The position numbers were made by a program, and so were the translations under genes. The notes below the pieces were generated by a model. The model worked only from the letters and a program-made list of their open reading frames with translations, had not been told where the DNA came from and searched no databases. Below are positions 9,286 to 21,630 of a stretch of 64,000 nt of DNA, in pieces. Source of the stretch: Bromus sterilis (Eukaryota; Streptophyta; Magnoliopsida; Poales; Poaceae); assembly GCA_950022295.1 (NCBI GenBank), contig OX465597.1:260091016-260155015 (forward strand). Direction: 5' to 3'. Each line of letters begins with the position of its first letter. The stretch's first letter is position 1.

Positions 9286-12135
9286 TGTAACATCCCAATT
9301 TTCTAAATTCGGATGTTAATAGATCATCATATGCATCTCATGCTGCTTCCGCATTTTTCTGGAGTTTTAAAATATTTTTAAACATTTTTCAAGACATGGC
9401 AGTTCGCTGGAGAGGATATAAAAGGACTTATCCCCATTTTTAATTTGTTGAAAAATAGTTTAAAATATTTTGGGAGACTTTTTAATTTTACCCTGGAGTT
9501 ATAAATATTTTCTAAAAATATTTTTGGGAATTTATTTATGCTCCGGAAAAGTTTTTAAATCAATTTTCAGAGTTTTCCGTATTCATAAAATGCCAGAAAA
9601 GTATTTTAAAATATTTAAAAATAATTTGCAAAGTTATTATTTTTATTTAATATTTTGGTAAAGCCAAAAATTCAGTTTTATTATTTTAAAAATATTGGCG
9701 AAGACAGAATTTAAAAATAATTTTCCTAGATTTTTGTATAATTGTTTTGGGCCTAATGGGCCTGTTTTGTTTTTTTTTGCAGACCGATTTTGTATTTATC
9801 TCGGATTTAAAAAAAAGGGGGATTAGAGGCTTTCTATAAATAGCCCCGATTAGGGCTAGATTATTTTTTTGTTTAGAGATTTTAGGTTAGCCGAAACTAA
9901 TCCGCGGGACCCGCCGCCGCCGACATCATCGACGACGTCATCGCCGGAGCTTCGCCGGAATCTCGCCGGAGTTCGCCGGAAAGTTCGCCCGAGTCGCGTT
10001 TTTCGCCGTTTTTCGAGGTATTTTTCCGGAGCCGCCGCCTGCGCCTGACCCCGCCATCCTAGCCGCGCCGCCAGCCACCGTAGCCGCCGTCCCCCGTGCC
10101 TCAGCGCCGCCGGCGAGCCGGCGTGCTCGCCGCCGCCCGCCCCGCGCCCGGCCGCCGCCCCAGCGCTTTCCCCGCCGCCGTCGCCCCCTAGCCGCCGGCC
10201 ACGGCCTCTGCAGCCGGCCCGAGCCGAGGTCTCGGCCGAGACCGAGCCATGGCCATGGCCTGGCTCCCTGCGCGAGTTGGGAGAGAAGGAGAGCTGAAAA
10301 AAAAAGTTAGTTGCGTTTTCGAAAAAAAACAAAAAAATCCAGATCTGGATCCAAACCGCCCGAGGACCCGATCGCGTTTTTCGGAAAAAATTTATTTACG
10401 TCTGGGTCCTTTTTACAGTAGAGCACCCCAGTACCCCCGGTGTCACCCCGATACCTTTTTGCGACTACTTTTTAACCGTAACTCGGAATTGGGCGATTCC
10501 AGTTGCGTTGTGACCGTGGAGAAATTTCCTAGCTAGTAGACCAAGTGTTACAGAAGTTTGAAGTTTTCAAATTTGAATCCCAAGCTGATCCAAATTTTAA
10601 CTTCCGGCAGCCATAACTTTTTACCGGTGCGCCCGTTTGCGCCGTTTCTTTTTGCGTTGGTTTTATTTTGACAAGCACTTTAAGTTTAGCTACTGTTAGG
10701 CAAGTTTTTCTACTGTTCTTTGAATGTTTATTACTGTTTGAGCATATTTGTATTGAACATAGGATTGATTGGTGCTATGTTTGCTCGTATAGATTGTCCG
10801 GAGTGTGCCGCCTCGTTTTGTGAGGATTGTGACCGTCAGGACCAGCAAGAAGGCAAGTGATACTTTGAACATACTCATACCTATATTTTTTATATGCATT
10901 TTGTTTAGAAATATCACCCTATTGCATGATAGTTAGTTTACTTTACTGTTGCTGCAAAACCAGTTAGGATAGCCACATGTCTTGACTTGTCTACCGTAGA
11001 TCAACCTAGCCATGTTGTTGCTTTATTGCTATGCTTTGTAGACGTGGTTTGGGGTGTGAGAATTCATGGAGTGCATGTGAGCTATTAAATAAACTGTGTA
11101 GCAACTTTATAATAATATAAATCACTTCTGGACGGGCGGGTTGCATCCCTGTAGTTGTGCCTCGGTTGAGGACAGTGCCGGGGTTAAATTCACCCAATGG
11201 TTGTTTTGGTGGTGAACCGGGTGCGTCATGGCGAGTACCCTCTGACGTAGTGGGCGCAGTCCAAGCTCAGAAAGATCAGACATGCAATATTACTAGTAGC
11301 TTCCGTGTACAGCCACTGGCTATATGGGCTCTGGCTTAGCACGAGTACGTTGTGGGGAACCTGGCCCTGGTAGATAGCTGATGTAGATGTGTTGTTAGGT
11401 GTACCGGCTACCAAAGGTTGGAGGCAACCTCTTCAGAAAGTCTTTGTCTTAATCTTCAGGTTGAGTCCATTGGGGAACGTGTACAACCTCTGCAGAGCGA
11501 TTAAACTGATCATGATTAGCCGTGTCCACGGTTACGGGCGAACTTTGAGCAACTAGTCAGTAGTGTTGATGAATGATATTGACAGATGAACACTTAATAA
11601 TAATTTGGTTGGGACAAGAGTAGCATGGGTTGCTGTGTGTTTCAGGTAGAATTCAACTTTAAACTTTGACTAGTTTAGTTCAGGAGAAAATTGGCTTTCA
11701 GCAAAACAAAACCACAAGCCTTTCCTTTGACTTACCTTGCATGAAGTTGTAGGTCCTTTATATAAACTTTTCCGTGTCACTTGCCGTACAAATCAGATGT
11801 ACGGACCCGTTGTCGGGCTGTAACCTTCGGTGTTGCAGGTTTTTCCGACGACTCAGTAAGGTGCGTTTAGGGGTTGTGAGTCTACACTCAGCATGTTCGC
11901 ATGTGATTGTTGATGGGACTCCATGTTACTTGCTTTTTCTTCCGCTATATTTATATTGAATAAGCTAGCCTTGAGCTATGCAACTTGTTAATTATTTACT
12001 CTGGATCATACGTTCTAATAATGATGCACTTGTACTTTGATATACATCTATAATACTGTGTGTGCCAGCGAGTTCGATCCAGGGACTAACACTTGAGCAC
12101 AGAGACTTCAATTCTGTGTGAATTGGGTCGTTACA
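9286..12135 (+). repeat. 3' LTR of the left chromovirus
   Basis: It starts TGTAACATCCC directly after the polypurine tract and ends GGTCGTTACA, followed by the TTCTT duplication. It aligns end to end with 710-3543 with scattered substitutions and small indels. Confidence 0.93.
9834..9843 (+). promoter_or_regulatory. TATA box in the 3' LTR
   Basis: CTATAAATAG is kept at the same place as in the 5' LTR. If active, it would transcribe outward into the Copia flank on the plus strand, antisense to the Copia gag-pol. Confidence 0.55.
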
Positions 12136-12140
12136 TTCTT

Positions 12141-15100
12141 TGAAGCCCAACACACAAGTTATCTTCCAAGGAAATGACAAGTCCCTGAAGTTGATTTCCT
12201 ATCCACATGATCACCAGCCCAGTCTGAATCAGAATAGCCAATAAGATCAAACTGAGCTCCCTTGGGATACCACAAGCCCAAGGTAGGTGTGTGAGCAAGA
12301 TATCGAAGAATTCTCTTTACAGCAGTATGATGAGATTCCTTTGGATTGGCCTGAAAACGAGCACAAATACATACTGAAAGCATAATGTCAGTTCTAGATG
12401 CACAAAGATATAAAAGAGATCCAATCATAGACCGATATTTCTTCTGGTCGAAGGCTTTTCCCTTCTCATCTGCATCTATGAAGCCATTGGTTGGCATTGG
12501 AGTTTTGATAGTTTTGCAATCAGTAGGACCAAACTTCTTCTGGCAATCCTTGAGATATTTTTCTTGAGAAATAAAGGTGCCATTCTTCTGTTGACGGATT
12601 TGAAGTCAAGGAAAAACTTCAATTCACCCATCATTGACATTTCATATTTCTTCGACATCATTTTGGAAAATTCTTCGTTGATTTCAATGTTAGTGCATCC
12701 AAAAATGATATCATCCACATAAATTTGACATACAAACAAATCACCATTATAAGATCGAGTGAAAAGTGTTGGGTCAGTTGTTCCTGGTTTGAAGCCTTTC
12801 TTCAGAAGGAAATCCTTCAATGTGTCGTACCAAGCACGAGGTGCTTGCTTCAGCCCATAGAGGGCCTTGTGTAACCTGTACACCATGTTGGGTTTCTTTG
12901 GGTCTTCAAAACCTAGAGGCTTCATAACATACACTTCTTCCTCGATTTCACCGTTAATAAAAGCACTTTTCACATCCATTTGATAAAGTAGAATACCATT
13001 GAAATTTGCAACAGCAAGCATGACACGAATGGATTCGAGACGAGCAACTGGAACATAAGTTTCGCCGAAATCGATACCTTCGAGTTGGGTGTATCCTTGT
13101 GCTACCAATCGTGCTTTGTTTCTTACCACTATACCGTCTTCATCTTGCTTGTTTCGAAAAATCCACTTTGTACCAATGATGTTGTGCTTCGTTGTATCAT
13201 GTCTATCAACTAAGGACCAGACTTTGTTTCGCTCGAACTGATTAAGTTCTTCGAGCATAGCAGTTAACCAATCTGGGTCCTTCATGGCTTCATGGGTTCT
13301 AGCATAGAGACAAACGAAAAGTTTCCACAGAAGTTAGCCAAACGAGTACGAGAGCGAGTTGTGGGACGACCTGGTTGATGAATTTCTTCAAGGATCGAAT
13401 CAACATCAACTCTTCTTCGAACTCGTGATAAGGTTGAGTCATTGGCTTCAGGCTCAGCTTCTGCTTCAGGATGTGCTTCAGCTTCAGGATATGCTTCACC
13501 TTCAGCTTCAGCATTTCCTTCGGGATTAGCATTTCCTTCGTTCCTTTGTTCTTCTTCGTCCTGTTCATCATTAGCTTCAGGATGTTGATCTCCAGCGCCC
13601 CAGGCTATGTGTGGGAACATTGGACCATCATCATCCCAATTAGCTTGACGGGCATTGGCTTCAACAGGGCGAATTTCTCCAATAGCCATGGACCTGATCA
13701 CTTCATCAAGAGGTGGTTCATCTAGATCATGAGGCAAATGCTCTTTTTGAGAGCCATTAGTTTCATCAAACCTCACATTCACAGTTTCCATAACTTTCCC
13801 AAAGTGAGAGTTATACACTCTATAAGTGTGAGAGTTTAAGCCATAACCTAAAAGAAGACCTTCATGTGCCTTAGGGGAAAATTTGGAGCTATGATTCATA
13901 TCTCTAATAAAGCAAGGAGCACTAAATACCCTAAGGTACGAAACATTTGGTTTATTACCAGTGATAAGCTCATGTGAAGTTTTCTTCAGAAATTTGTGAA
14001 GGTAAACCTTGTTGATGATATGACATGCTGTGTTAATTGCTTCGGCCCAGAACCTGATAGGAGTCTTGTATTCAGCAAGCATGGTTCTGGCCATTTCAAT
14101 AAGAGTTCTATTCTTCCTTTCAACAACACCATTCTGTTGAGGTGTATAAGCAGTAGAGAACTCATGAGTAAAACCATGATCATCAAGAAAATCTTCAATA
14201 TGAGTATTTTTGAATTCAGTTCCATTATCACTTCGGATATGCTTCAGAGATAATTCATATTCAGTTCGAGCTCTCTTAGCGAATGACTTGAAGATTTCAA
14301 CAACTTTGCTCTTGTCATCCAAAAAGAAAACCCAAGTATAACGAGAGAAATCATCAACAATAACAAGACCATATTTGTTTCCTCCCAGGCTTGCATAGTT
14401 TTGAGGACCAAAAAGATCCATATGAAGCAATTCAAGGGGACGAGTGGTAGTCATGATAGTCTTCGAAGAATGATGTTTCTTCGTAATTTTACCAGCTTCA
14501 CAAGCACTGCAGAGACAATCCTTATCGAATTTTACTTCGCTAAGGCCAATAACATGATTCTTCTTCACTAAGTTATGAAGATTTCTCATCCCTGCATGAC
14601 CAAGTCTTCGATGCCATAACCAACCAGATGAAGCTTTTGCCATTAAACATGTGGATACAACAGGGCCCGAAGAAAAATTAACAATGTATAAATATCCTTT
14701 TCGGTAACCCTCGAAGACAAACGTATAGTCATCATGTGAAAAGACAACACCAAGCGAAGCAGAAAATAGAACAAGCATACCCATATCGCATAACTTAGAA
14801 ATAGACATAAGATTATATCCAAGGGATTGGACTAGCATAGCCTTGTCAATGTGCTTATCTTTCGATATGGCAACCTTACCCAAACCTAAAACTTTACCCT
14901 TATTGTTATCACCGAAGGTAATGTACTTCTGAGAAGAGTGTGATAGTTTTTCTTCGGTGAATAACTCCTTGTCTCCGGTCATATGATTTGTGCAACCACT
15001 ATCCATGACCCATTCGGATCCACCGGAGACATAGCCCTGCAGAAGAATTATTTCTTCTTAACCACCCACAAACGAGCAGGTGACTGAGAAGATGTTGAAG

Positions 15101-17676
15101 CACTGGTTGAAGCAATATTAAATCGAACAGGAGTGTATTGCTTCGGTGTACCATCAAGCACACCATAAATGTAAGTCCACTGCGAATGGTTAGGATAAGA
15201 ATGAGCATATGCAATCTTAGTACTGTTATCATGAGGACGATAAGTATAACGACCAGTGCGATAGTATTGCTTCTACGGAACATTGATTCGGGCAACAGTG
15301 AATCATTTCTCGTTTCTAGAGAATAGAAGTGATTCGGTGGTACCTAAGGCTTTCCCTGCATGGTATGGTTAGAAGGCAGTTTTTCCACAAGTGCTTTCTG
15401 CACCCATATCTGCCTCTTATAGAAGCCATTCTTAGGAGGCGTACCAACATACTCAGCTGGAACCTTTCCCTGTTCGTCTTTGATGAGCTTGTAGTCAGAA
15501 TCAAGTGATTCGTCCACAATAGCTTTGTTCATCTTATAGTCAAAACCTGAAAGGTTAGCTATATCAATGTGGTTCTCCTTCGCTAGGACCCAAACAGTTT
15601 TAGGGTACTGATCAGGTTCCCAATAGGTGCCATCAGGGTTTATCTTTCTCTCGAAACCAACACCTTCATTCCTGGGATTCCTGTGAAGGAGAGTCTTCCT
15701 CACGATATTACAGAGATACTGGTGACCTTGCACACTTTTGAACATGCCTGTTTCAAATAAGTTCTTCAACCTGAGGAGTTCCTCGCTAACAGCAGGATTT
15801 TCCTCATCAGAAGCATTAGTATCATCAATAATAATAGGAGCTTTGCCTTTGGAATCATTTTTGCTTCGTTCCAAACAAGTTAAGCAAGGTGAATCAGTTT
15901 TATGATTTTCTTCAGGACCTTGTTGAGCCATGAGAGAGAGATTGACATTTCCCAACTCTTCATGAGCCTCTTTCAGTCTTTCGAGAGCCATTTTCCTTTG
16001 AAGAAATTCATAGGTAAGCTTCTCATAATCAACTGAAAGAAGATCATGCCTAGAGGATAATTCTTCAAACTTTTCCTTCAGAGCTACATGCTCATTAGTT
16101 AAAGTTTGACCTTTCTCTATCTCATCGATCAACAGTGTTTCTGATTTCTTAATGGTTTTGCTCAGTGAATCAAGTTCATCTTGTTGGATTGAAGAAATTT
16201 TAGCAAGTTTAGCATAGCTTATCTTCGAATCACTATCATATGAGGAACAATCAGAAGTATCATAGTTAGATTTTGATGAAGATACCTTCGCCTTGGCCAT
16301 GAAGCAATATGCAGGAGATTCATCTTCACTACTGTTGTTGGTGAAGAATGAGCTCGAAGCTTTTGTCGAAGCATCTGCTGAAGCGAATGCCAAACCAGCA
16401 ACACCATCTGATTCGGAGCCAGACCTAGAACTTGAGCCTGATTCAGCTTCGGACCCAGAGGCTTCGTCTTCAGAGTTCATCTCCTTTCCCAGATTGGCCT
16501 TGGCACGGTGAGAGCTGCTTCGCCGAGATGAGTGAGTCTTCGATGAAGAACCCTCATGCTTCTTGTGATACTTCTTCCTCTTGTCATCATCAGAATCTTT
16601 CTTGTTATCTCTTCTCGAAGTGGAATCATGTCTCTTGGATTCATAGCTTCTGGAAGATCTATGGGACTTGGTTGACGAGTCTCTGAGCGAATGATTTGCT
16701 TTGTTCTCAGCTTCCCACAGAGGGCAATCAACAATGTAGTGACCTGGCTTCTTGCACTTGTAGCAGCAGTTGTCCTTCGATGGAGAGCTTCTTGAGGATG
16801 AGCGATGAGAAGAATGAGTTGAGCTTCTTGAAGAATAACTCTTCTTAGGTGAACAAAAACCTTTTCTTTGGAAGCGGTTGAAGCGTCTCATGATCAAAGC
16901 TAAATCCTTTCCAATGCTTGCAGGATCATCTGTTCGACACCTGAAGCAGAACTGACTTCAGGTGAAGAATGACGGGAAGCTTTTTCTTTCAAAGCATGAG
17001 TTTATCTTCGAGAGCCATTTATGTCACGTTTCTCATCTTCTTCCATATCAAATGTATTGAGTCTCCCAAGAATATCAGCGGCAACAAGACGTTTGAAATC
17101 AGTCCATTCCTTGATCATCAGCACAATGTGATCAAACGATTCATCCAATGAGCGAAGCAAAGTTCTTACAACTGAGTGAGGAGTAATGTCATCAGCACCA
17201 AGGGAAATCAACTCATTAGCAAGAGCTGTGAGTCTGCTGTAAATGGAGCTGTGTTTTTCACCCTTGTTTCTCTTGAAGCGATAGAATTTGCTTCGGAGTG
17301 TGTCAATTCTGGCATCCTTCTAGGTAGAAACACCTTCACCAATCTTTTCAAGATAGTCCCAGACACCTTTGGCAGATGGAATATTCTTCACTTCATGATA
17401 CTTTTCTGGTGTCAAGTGATTGGTGATGAAAACCCAAACTTCAGAATCAAGATCAATCAGTTTTGCTTCTTCAGGGGTGATGGCCTTCTCATCGGCAACA
17501 GTGACTCCATACAAGAAAACTTGCCAGGCAGCCGACTTGATAGCCATGATATTTCTTTTCATCTTGTCCATCCAGTACGGGTAGTCCTTCCCATTGAAAA
17601 AAGGAATGGGTTCCCGGAGCGAATAGCTGCGAAAGACATACTTGAAGACAGTCCAGGAGGTTAATCCAAAACACAC
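12141..17676 (-). pseudogene. Gag-pol polyprotein of the SIRE-type Copia element, broken
   Basis: Reading from 17676 downward, the gag N-terminus has PIPFFNGKDYPYWMDKM, followed by an in-frame TAG at about 17320. The next gag part ends near 17002. The knuckle CYKCKKPGHYIVDC lies at about 16730-16770 in an Arg/Ser-rich stretch, then a long coiled coil runs to 15344. Protease MDSGCTNHMTG begins at 15006. Integrase follows, with HRRLGH and CSAC for zinc binding and D, D, E in HMDLFGP, RSDNGTEF and VVERKN, all present. An acidic linker of repeated PEAEAEPEA type precedes RT (13285-12476, IYVDDII). Frame changes occur at about 15340, 13285 and 12600, and a stop near 12159 precedes the nested insertion at 12140. 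The element cannot express a full polyprotein. Confidence 0.9.
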
Positions 17677-17695
17677 AGAGTGTAGGGAGTGACCA

Positions 17696-17707
17696 GCTCT
17701 GATACCA
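17696..17707 (-). other. Primer-binding site of the SIRE-type Copia
   Basis: The plus strand reads GCTCTGATACCA, the complement of TGGTATCAGAGC, two bases from the LTR edge at 17710. It matches initiator tRNA-Met. Confidence 0.9.
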
Positions 17708-17709
17708 AT

Positions 17710-18968
17710 TGAAAGTCCAAGTATGTGATCAGAGGGGGAGGGGGTGAATGATCACTTCAAAATTTTCTACTGAAACTATTGAAGTGAAGCATAAGTAGTG
17801 CGGAATAGTGAAGTAAAACTGGAAGCGAAACTAAATGCAATGAATCAACACACATTGAAGCATAACTGCGAAGCAAATGCAATACTGAAGGTAAATGCTT
17901 GAAGAAAAACAAACTGGGACTCTGCGATGTTTGTTCGACCAGTTCACGCTGTGCAAAGCGCTACGTCTGGTTGGAGGGACTGGTGATTGAACACCTGGAG
18001 AAAATCTCTCTCCGTCCGTTGCTCCACTGCACCAAACTCCTTGAGCTTGGTCAGTTCTTCACTCGTGGTTGATTATCGAGGAAATCACCGAAACCTTTGA
18101 CAAAACTGGACTTCGAGGCACCAATTACTCTTCGCTCTCTGAAGAACAACACTCTAACCGTCTAGGAGAATTGCAGTTCTCCAAGATAAAAAGGCGAGTA
18201 ATATTTCACCTAAGTCATCTCGAATCTACTCAGATCAATGGGACTTAGGCTTCAGTATTCTGGATTTTGGGTTTTGCTTCGGTGAAGTCTTTGGGGTGCT
18301 CTCTTCAATCTCTCTCAGGAATATTCTTGGAGCAGCCACCCGCAAATGGAGGAGGGGGCGGCGTATTTATAGTTGGCGATCCCGAGGTGCGGAATGACCA
18401 AATTGACCCGAGGTGACATCTTGACACGTGTCCACAACGTTTTGATTTGTCATTACTGCGCAACTTTACTTGCGGAACAAGTAAAGCTGAGTCACGGACT
18501 TAGTTCTGCTTCAGAAGCCAAAGAACGAAGTCTTTGCTACCGAAACTTAACTCAGTGCACATGAGATTTCTTCGCTCAGGCTTCTCACTTGGTTTGGATT
18601 TGATCTGAGCATTTTCTCAATAACTTCGATTTCCACAAACTAAATACCCCTCTTGATAGTACGGTTTGTCCTATGACTCAATGAACGGAAAAAGAACTAC
18701 ACAAAAACATCTAAGTCTTGCGCCGTCTTCTTCATTTCTTCAATGAGTTGAGCTTCAGGACACCTTCATTTTTGGGGGTCATCCTCCGTGATTAAGCTTC
18801 GCTGAGGGGGTAATGCTTCGATAACTTGAAGACCTTCCCTGAAGCTTTATCACCTAGCATGTCCTTCAGGAACCTATACAACTGTTTACACTAGAAAACA
18901 TTGTTAGTTCCTCTACTGTCTTGTCCAACAATATCCAAAACACACGAGGGCAAAACTTTGCTCTTACA
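17710..18968 (-). repeat. 5' LTR of the SIRE-type Copia
   Basis: On the plus strand it runs from TGAAAGTCCAAG at 17710 to GCTCTTACA at 18968, 1259 bp. The left edge is set by the primer site. The right edge is set where the sequence returns to the coding frame of an older Copia element. No second LTR copy is available in the window to confirm the ends. Confidence 0.75.
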
Positions 18969-19747
18969 GGAGTCCTTGTCATTTTTCCAAGCCATGGTTC
19001 ACATGTGTCAGGGGATCCAAAATCCAATGACTCCAGAAGTCCATCACAATGAAGCTTCTTCATGTGTTTTTCACCAATATGACCAAGTCGATAATGCCAC
19101 ATCGTCATGTGTTCTTCGCCACTAGGCTTTAATCTTTTGGCCTCTATGTTATTTATATGAGATACATCACAATCGAGATTAAGTATGAATAATCCACTGC
19201 ATTCCGGTGCGTGAACATTAAACACATCATCCTTATAAGTTGCACAACCAATTGTATCAGAATTAAAAGAATAGTGATCTTGCTTCAGCAAGAACCACTA
19301 ACGATGTTCACACTCAATGCGAGTACATAGTATCACTTATTCAAAATCAAAATTAATCTCAAAGGGAGACTAAGATGCTTCGTATCGACTGACACCACAT
19401 CAACTTGACAGACGTTTCCCACGCGCATCGTCACTTCATCTCTTGACAAGCATCGCATATTCCGGTACTTGGGGCTGTTGCGTTTCCAGTGACCATTACA
19501 CTTGCAGTAGAAGCACTCAAGGCCAGGCTTGCATCCGGGTTTGGGTTCCTTACGATGAGCAACAACTGGCTTGCCACTGTTCTCCGAGCTACCCTTCTTT
19601 CTGTTCTCCCTCTTGCCAGACTTCTTTAATTCAACGGTCTTTTTGACTATGAACAAAGCGTGCTCCTTCTTGATCTCAACGTCATAAGTTTTCAGCATGG
19701 CGAACAACTCAGAACCTCACATTTTTCATCCCCTGCATGTTGTACTT
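18969..19747 (-). pseudogene. Copia gag knuckle and GAG-pre-integrase remnant
   Basis: From 19747 the minus strand reads NMQGMK-like sequence, then LFAMLKTYDVEIKKEH and the knuckle CFYCKCNGHWKRNSP (about 19480-19520), whose last Cys is Ser. The frame then jumps to RDEVTMRVGN, so the segment that would hold the protease active site is missing. After stops near 19333, the block 19291-18975 gives QDHYSFNSDT, MWHYRLGHIGEKHMKKLHCDGLL and GKMTRTP. This is the GAG-pre-integrase domain and the start of integrase, ending at the SIRE LTR. Confidence 0.8.
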
Positions 19748-20028
19748 TGTAACGCACCGACCACTCCCAACCGGTTAACCACCGATTCCATGGCCTGTGC
19801 GCCTTGGATCCAGACTGTCCTCACAAACCAAGACTAGTATTTTCTGCACACTTTGAACTCAGTCGTGCGCACCCATGATCAACTTCTCGGTCGGTCACCC
19901 ATCCCAAGACTAATCCAAGCCAATCACGCTTAACCTAGTAGTTTTTTCCTGATGGGCTCCCGAAAAAGAAGGTGCACCTTGTTGATATGAGTAGTCTATC
20001 ATTCCTTTTGAAATCCTGGGTTGTTACA
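19748..20028 (-). repeat. TRIM LTR (3' copy on the minus strand)
   Basis: It begins TGTAACGCACCGACC and ends GGGTTGTTACA on the plus strand. It pairs with 20196-20474. Confidence 0.88.
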
Positions 20029-20181
20029 TACACCACCCCTCAAAAGATCCGACGCCCCCGTCAGCCCAGCAGGAAAGTTCCCCTTTGTCACACGTTTGTG
20101 CGCGCCAGTTGCAGGCATCCAACATGTACCCCCATGTAAGCCTCACCGACTGACACGCACACGATGTAACCGCCAGGGTCG

Positions 20182-20193
20182 GCTCTGATACCA
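20182..20193 (-). other. TRIM primer-binding site
   Basis: The plus strand reads GCTCTGATACCA, two bases from the LTR at 20196. On the minus strand this is TGGTATCAGAGC, which sets the element's orientation. Confidence 0.88.
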
Positions 20194-20195
20194 GC

Positions 20196-20474
20196 TGTAA
20201 CGCCCCGACCACTCCCAACAGGTTAACCACCGATTCCATGGCCGATGCGCCTGGGATCCAGACTGTCCTCACAAACCAACACTAGTCTTTTCTGCACACT
20301 TTGTCCTCACTCGTGCGCACCCGGGATCAACTTCCCATTCGGTCACCATCCCAAGACTGCTCCAACCAAGCACGCTTAACCTGGTAGTTCTTTCCTAATG
20401 GGCTCCCGGAAAAGAAGGAGCACCTTGTTGATATGAGTAGTCTATCATTCCTATTGAGATCCTGGGTTGTTACA
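20196..20474 (-). repeat. TRIM LTR (5' copy on the minus strand)
   Basis: It begins TGTAACGCCCCGACC and ends GGGTTGTTACA. It is followed by TAGTTCAACATGAAG, which is Copia gag sequence. Confidence 0.88.
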
Positions 20475-21013
20475 TAGTTCAACATGAAGCCTTTGTAGCT
20501 AGGGTGCAGCGACTGCGGCACCCTATCAACAAAAAGTTCATCTGGAATCTAACATTCCAGAGCGTTCAAGTGTTGAACGTAGCCCGACATCTTGAGCACG
20601 TTCTCATTAAAACTTCTATGCTCATCCATCTTTTATGAGAAGAAGGCTTTAGAAGCCTCATATAGTTCAACCCGGGCTTGTGGTGCAAAGACGACCTTCA
20701 GGTAGGTGATTATATCATAAGCACCCATCCTCTCAAAGAGCTTCCACAGCTCAGCCTCCATGGAATAAAGCATGCCACTCTGAACAAGGTTGTAATCATC
20801 CGACTTGGAGAGATAGACATTCTTCTCATCATGACTAGCATCGGCTGGTGGTGCTTCACCTATAGCGGCCTCTAGTATGTATGCCATCCCGAAGGGAGCG
20901 AGGAGAATCCTCAGAGTGCGGAACCAATTGGTGAAGTTTGACCGATCGGTTTTTAGTTTATCTTTCTCTAGGAATGACCCTAACACTTCGTTTTGATGTA
21001 TGCATTCAGACAT
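20475..21013 (-). pseudogene. Copia gag N-terminal remnant
   Basis: The minus strand from 21013 reads SNFTNWFRTLRILL and then a gag core to KAFFS, where TAA stops it at 20633. The same frame continues as MDEHRSFNENVLKMSGYVQ, meets a TAG, and goes on through IPDELFVDRVPQSLHPSYKGFMLNY to the TRIM edge at 20474. It is a retrotransposon gag of the UBN2 type. It is inactive because of its stops and the insertion. Confidence 0.75.
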
Positions 21014-21338
21014 TTGTATTGGGCATTAGTTTTCGTTTGGGTGGAATATCCCAAATACCAATGTTTGGTTACTCTTAGTATTAGAAGACAAAACCAGCCT
21101 CCACCCAATCTTTGGCGGCCGACGCCACCCTCCCGTGCCCCGCCTCCAACTAGAGCTCTGATGGCCGGCGCCACCCTTCCCGGCCGCGCCTCCACCCTTA
21201 GCACTGGCGGCTGGTGCCACCATCCCGTTCTCTTCCTCCTTCTCGTTCTTCAACCGCCGATGTCATGCTCCCGCGCCCTGCTACCATCCGAGCTCCAGCG
21301 CCCACCACCGACCTTCCGCGCTCATCCAAGACCCCGTG
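21014..21338. other. Unassigned segment between Copia gag and the Athila LTR
   Basis: About 325 bp with an AT-rich left part and a GC-rich right part (about 21110-21338). It is not recognisable as LTR, coding sequence or repeat from this window. Open frames here are products of GC-rich composition. The last five bases before the Athila LTR are CCGTG, its presumed target site. Confidence 0.4.
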
Positions 21339-21630
21339 TGATACGTCCCAAACGTATCGATAATTTCTGCTTGCTCCATGCATGTTTTGTGTGATATTTC
21401 TATGATCTAGATACACTTTCATACATTTTTTATCATATTTGGACTAACCTATTAACTCAGTGCACCCCAGTGTCAGTTTCTGTTTTTAGCTGTTTTTCTA
21501 TTTCAGTATTCCCCAATATTAAAAGTGCTAAAAAAATTCAGGAAAAATCAGATAAAAAATCAGCGTGAAGGAACCTTCCGGAGTCCCGAAGGGGGGCCAG
21601 GTGGGACCCACCAGGGCCCCAGGCGCCTAG

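Larger units (their letters stand above)
710..12135 (+). mobile_element. Complete Tekay-like chromovirus (Ty3/Gypsy), 11.4 kb, coding capacity broken
   Basis: The element is bounded by LTRs of 2834 and 2850 bp, by a TGGTATCAGAGC primer site, by a G-rich polypurine tract and by a perfect TTCTT duplication. Internal order is extra ORF (3738-4436), gag, protease, RT, RNase H, integrase and a chromodomain-like tail, all on the plus strand. The last two place it among chromoviruses, and the long LTRs and tail sequence resemble the Tekay clade (inference from motif memory). Comparing the first 140 bases of the two LTRs by eye gives about four differences, so it is not very recent. Two in-frame stops and two small deletions inactivate the polyprotein. 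Confidence 0.92.
1..18968 (-). mobile_element. SIRE/Maximus-type Copia retrotransposon, partial, split by a nested insertion
   Basis: This Copia element reads right to left. Its 5' LTR is at 17710-18968, its primer site at 17696-17707, and its gag-pol runs from 17676 down to 12136. It resumes at 709, after the chromovirus inserted at 710-12135, and leaves the window at base 1, so the 3' LTR is not seen. Pol order is protease, integrase, RT, RNase H, which is the Copia order. The long Ser- and charge-rich gag tail with a CCHC knuckle followed by coiled coil resembles the SIRE/Maximus lineage (inference). It interrupts an older Copia fragment: the bases from 18969 onward continue that fragment's GAG-pre-integrase frame. 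The flanking GGAGT at 18969-18973 should be one target-site copy, the other lying outside the window. Confidence 0.85.
19748..20474 (-). mobile_element. TRIM-like miniature LTR retrotransposon, 727 bp
   Basis: Two direct repeats of 281 and 279 bp, each with TGTAACG...GTTACA ends, flank only 167 bp. The internal part carries GCTCTGATACCA (minus-strand primer site) next to one LTR and a purine-rich tract next to the other, on the minus strand GAGGGGTGGTGTA. There is no coding capacity. The flanks TACTT and TAGTT look like a 5-bp duplication with one later change. Removing the element restores the Copia gag reading order. The two LTRs differ at roughly one base in nine by eye, so it is old. Confidence 0.88.
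18969..21013 (-). mobile_element. Fragment of an older Copia element, interrupted by a TRIM
   Basis: Two coding blocks, 20475-21013 and 18969-19747, read on the minus strand as the N-terminal half of a Copia polyprotein. They are separated by a 727-bp mini-element. The left end is cut by the SIRE-type insertion. No LTR or primer site could be found upstream of 21013, so the 5' end is lost or too decayed to see. The Copia lineage was not resolved. Confidence 0.75.

Noticed and set aside
17176..17664. 162-codon plus-strand frame
   Set aside because: It is antisense to Copia gag, with no motif of its own.
19748..20474. Simple tandem duplication of about 280 bp
   Set aside because: The primer site, purine tract, TG/CA ends and near-perfect target duplication show it is an LTR pair of a TRIM.
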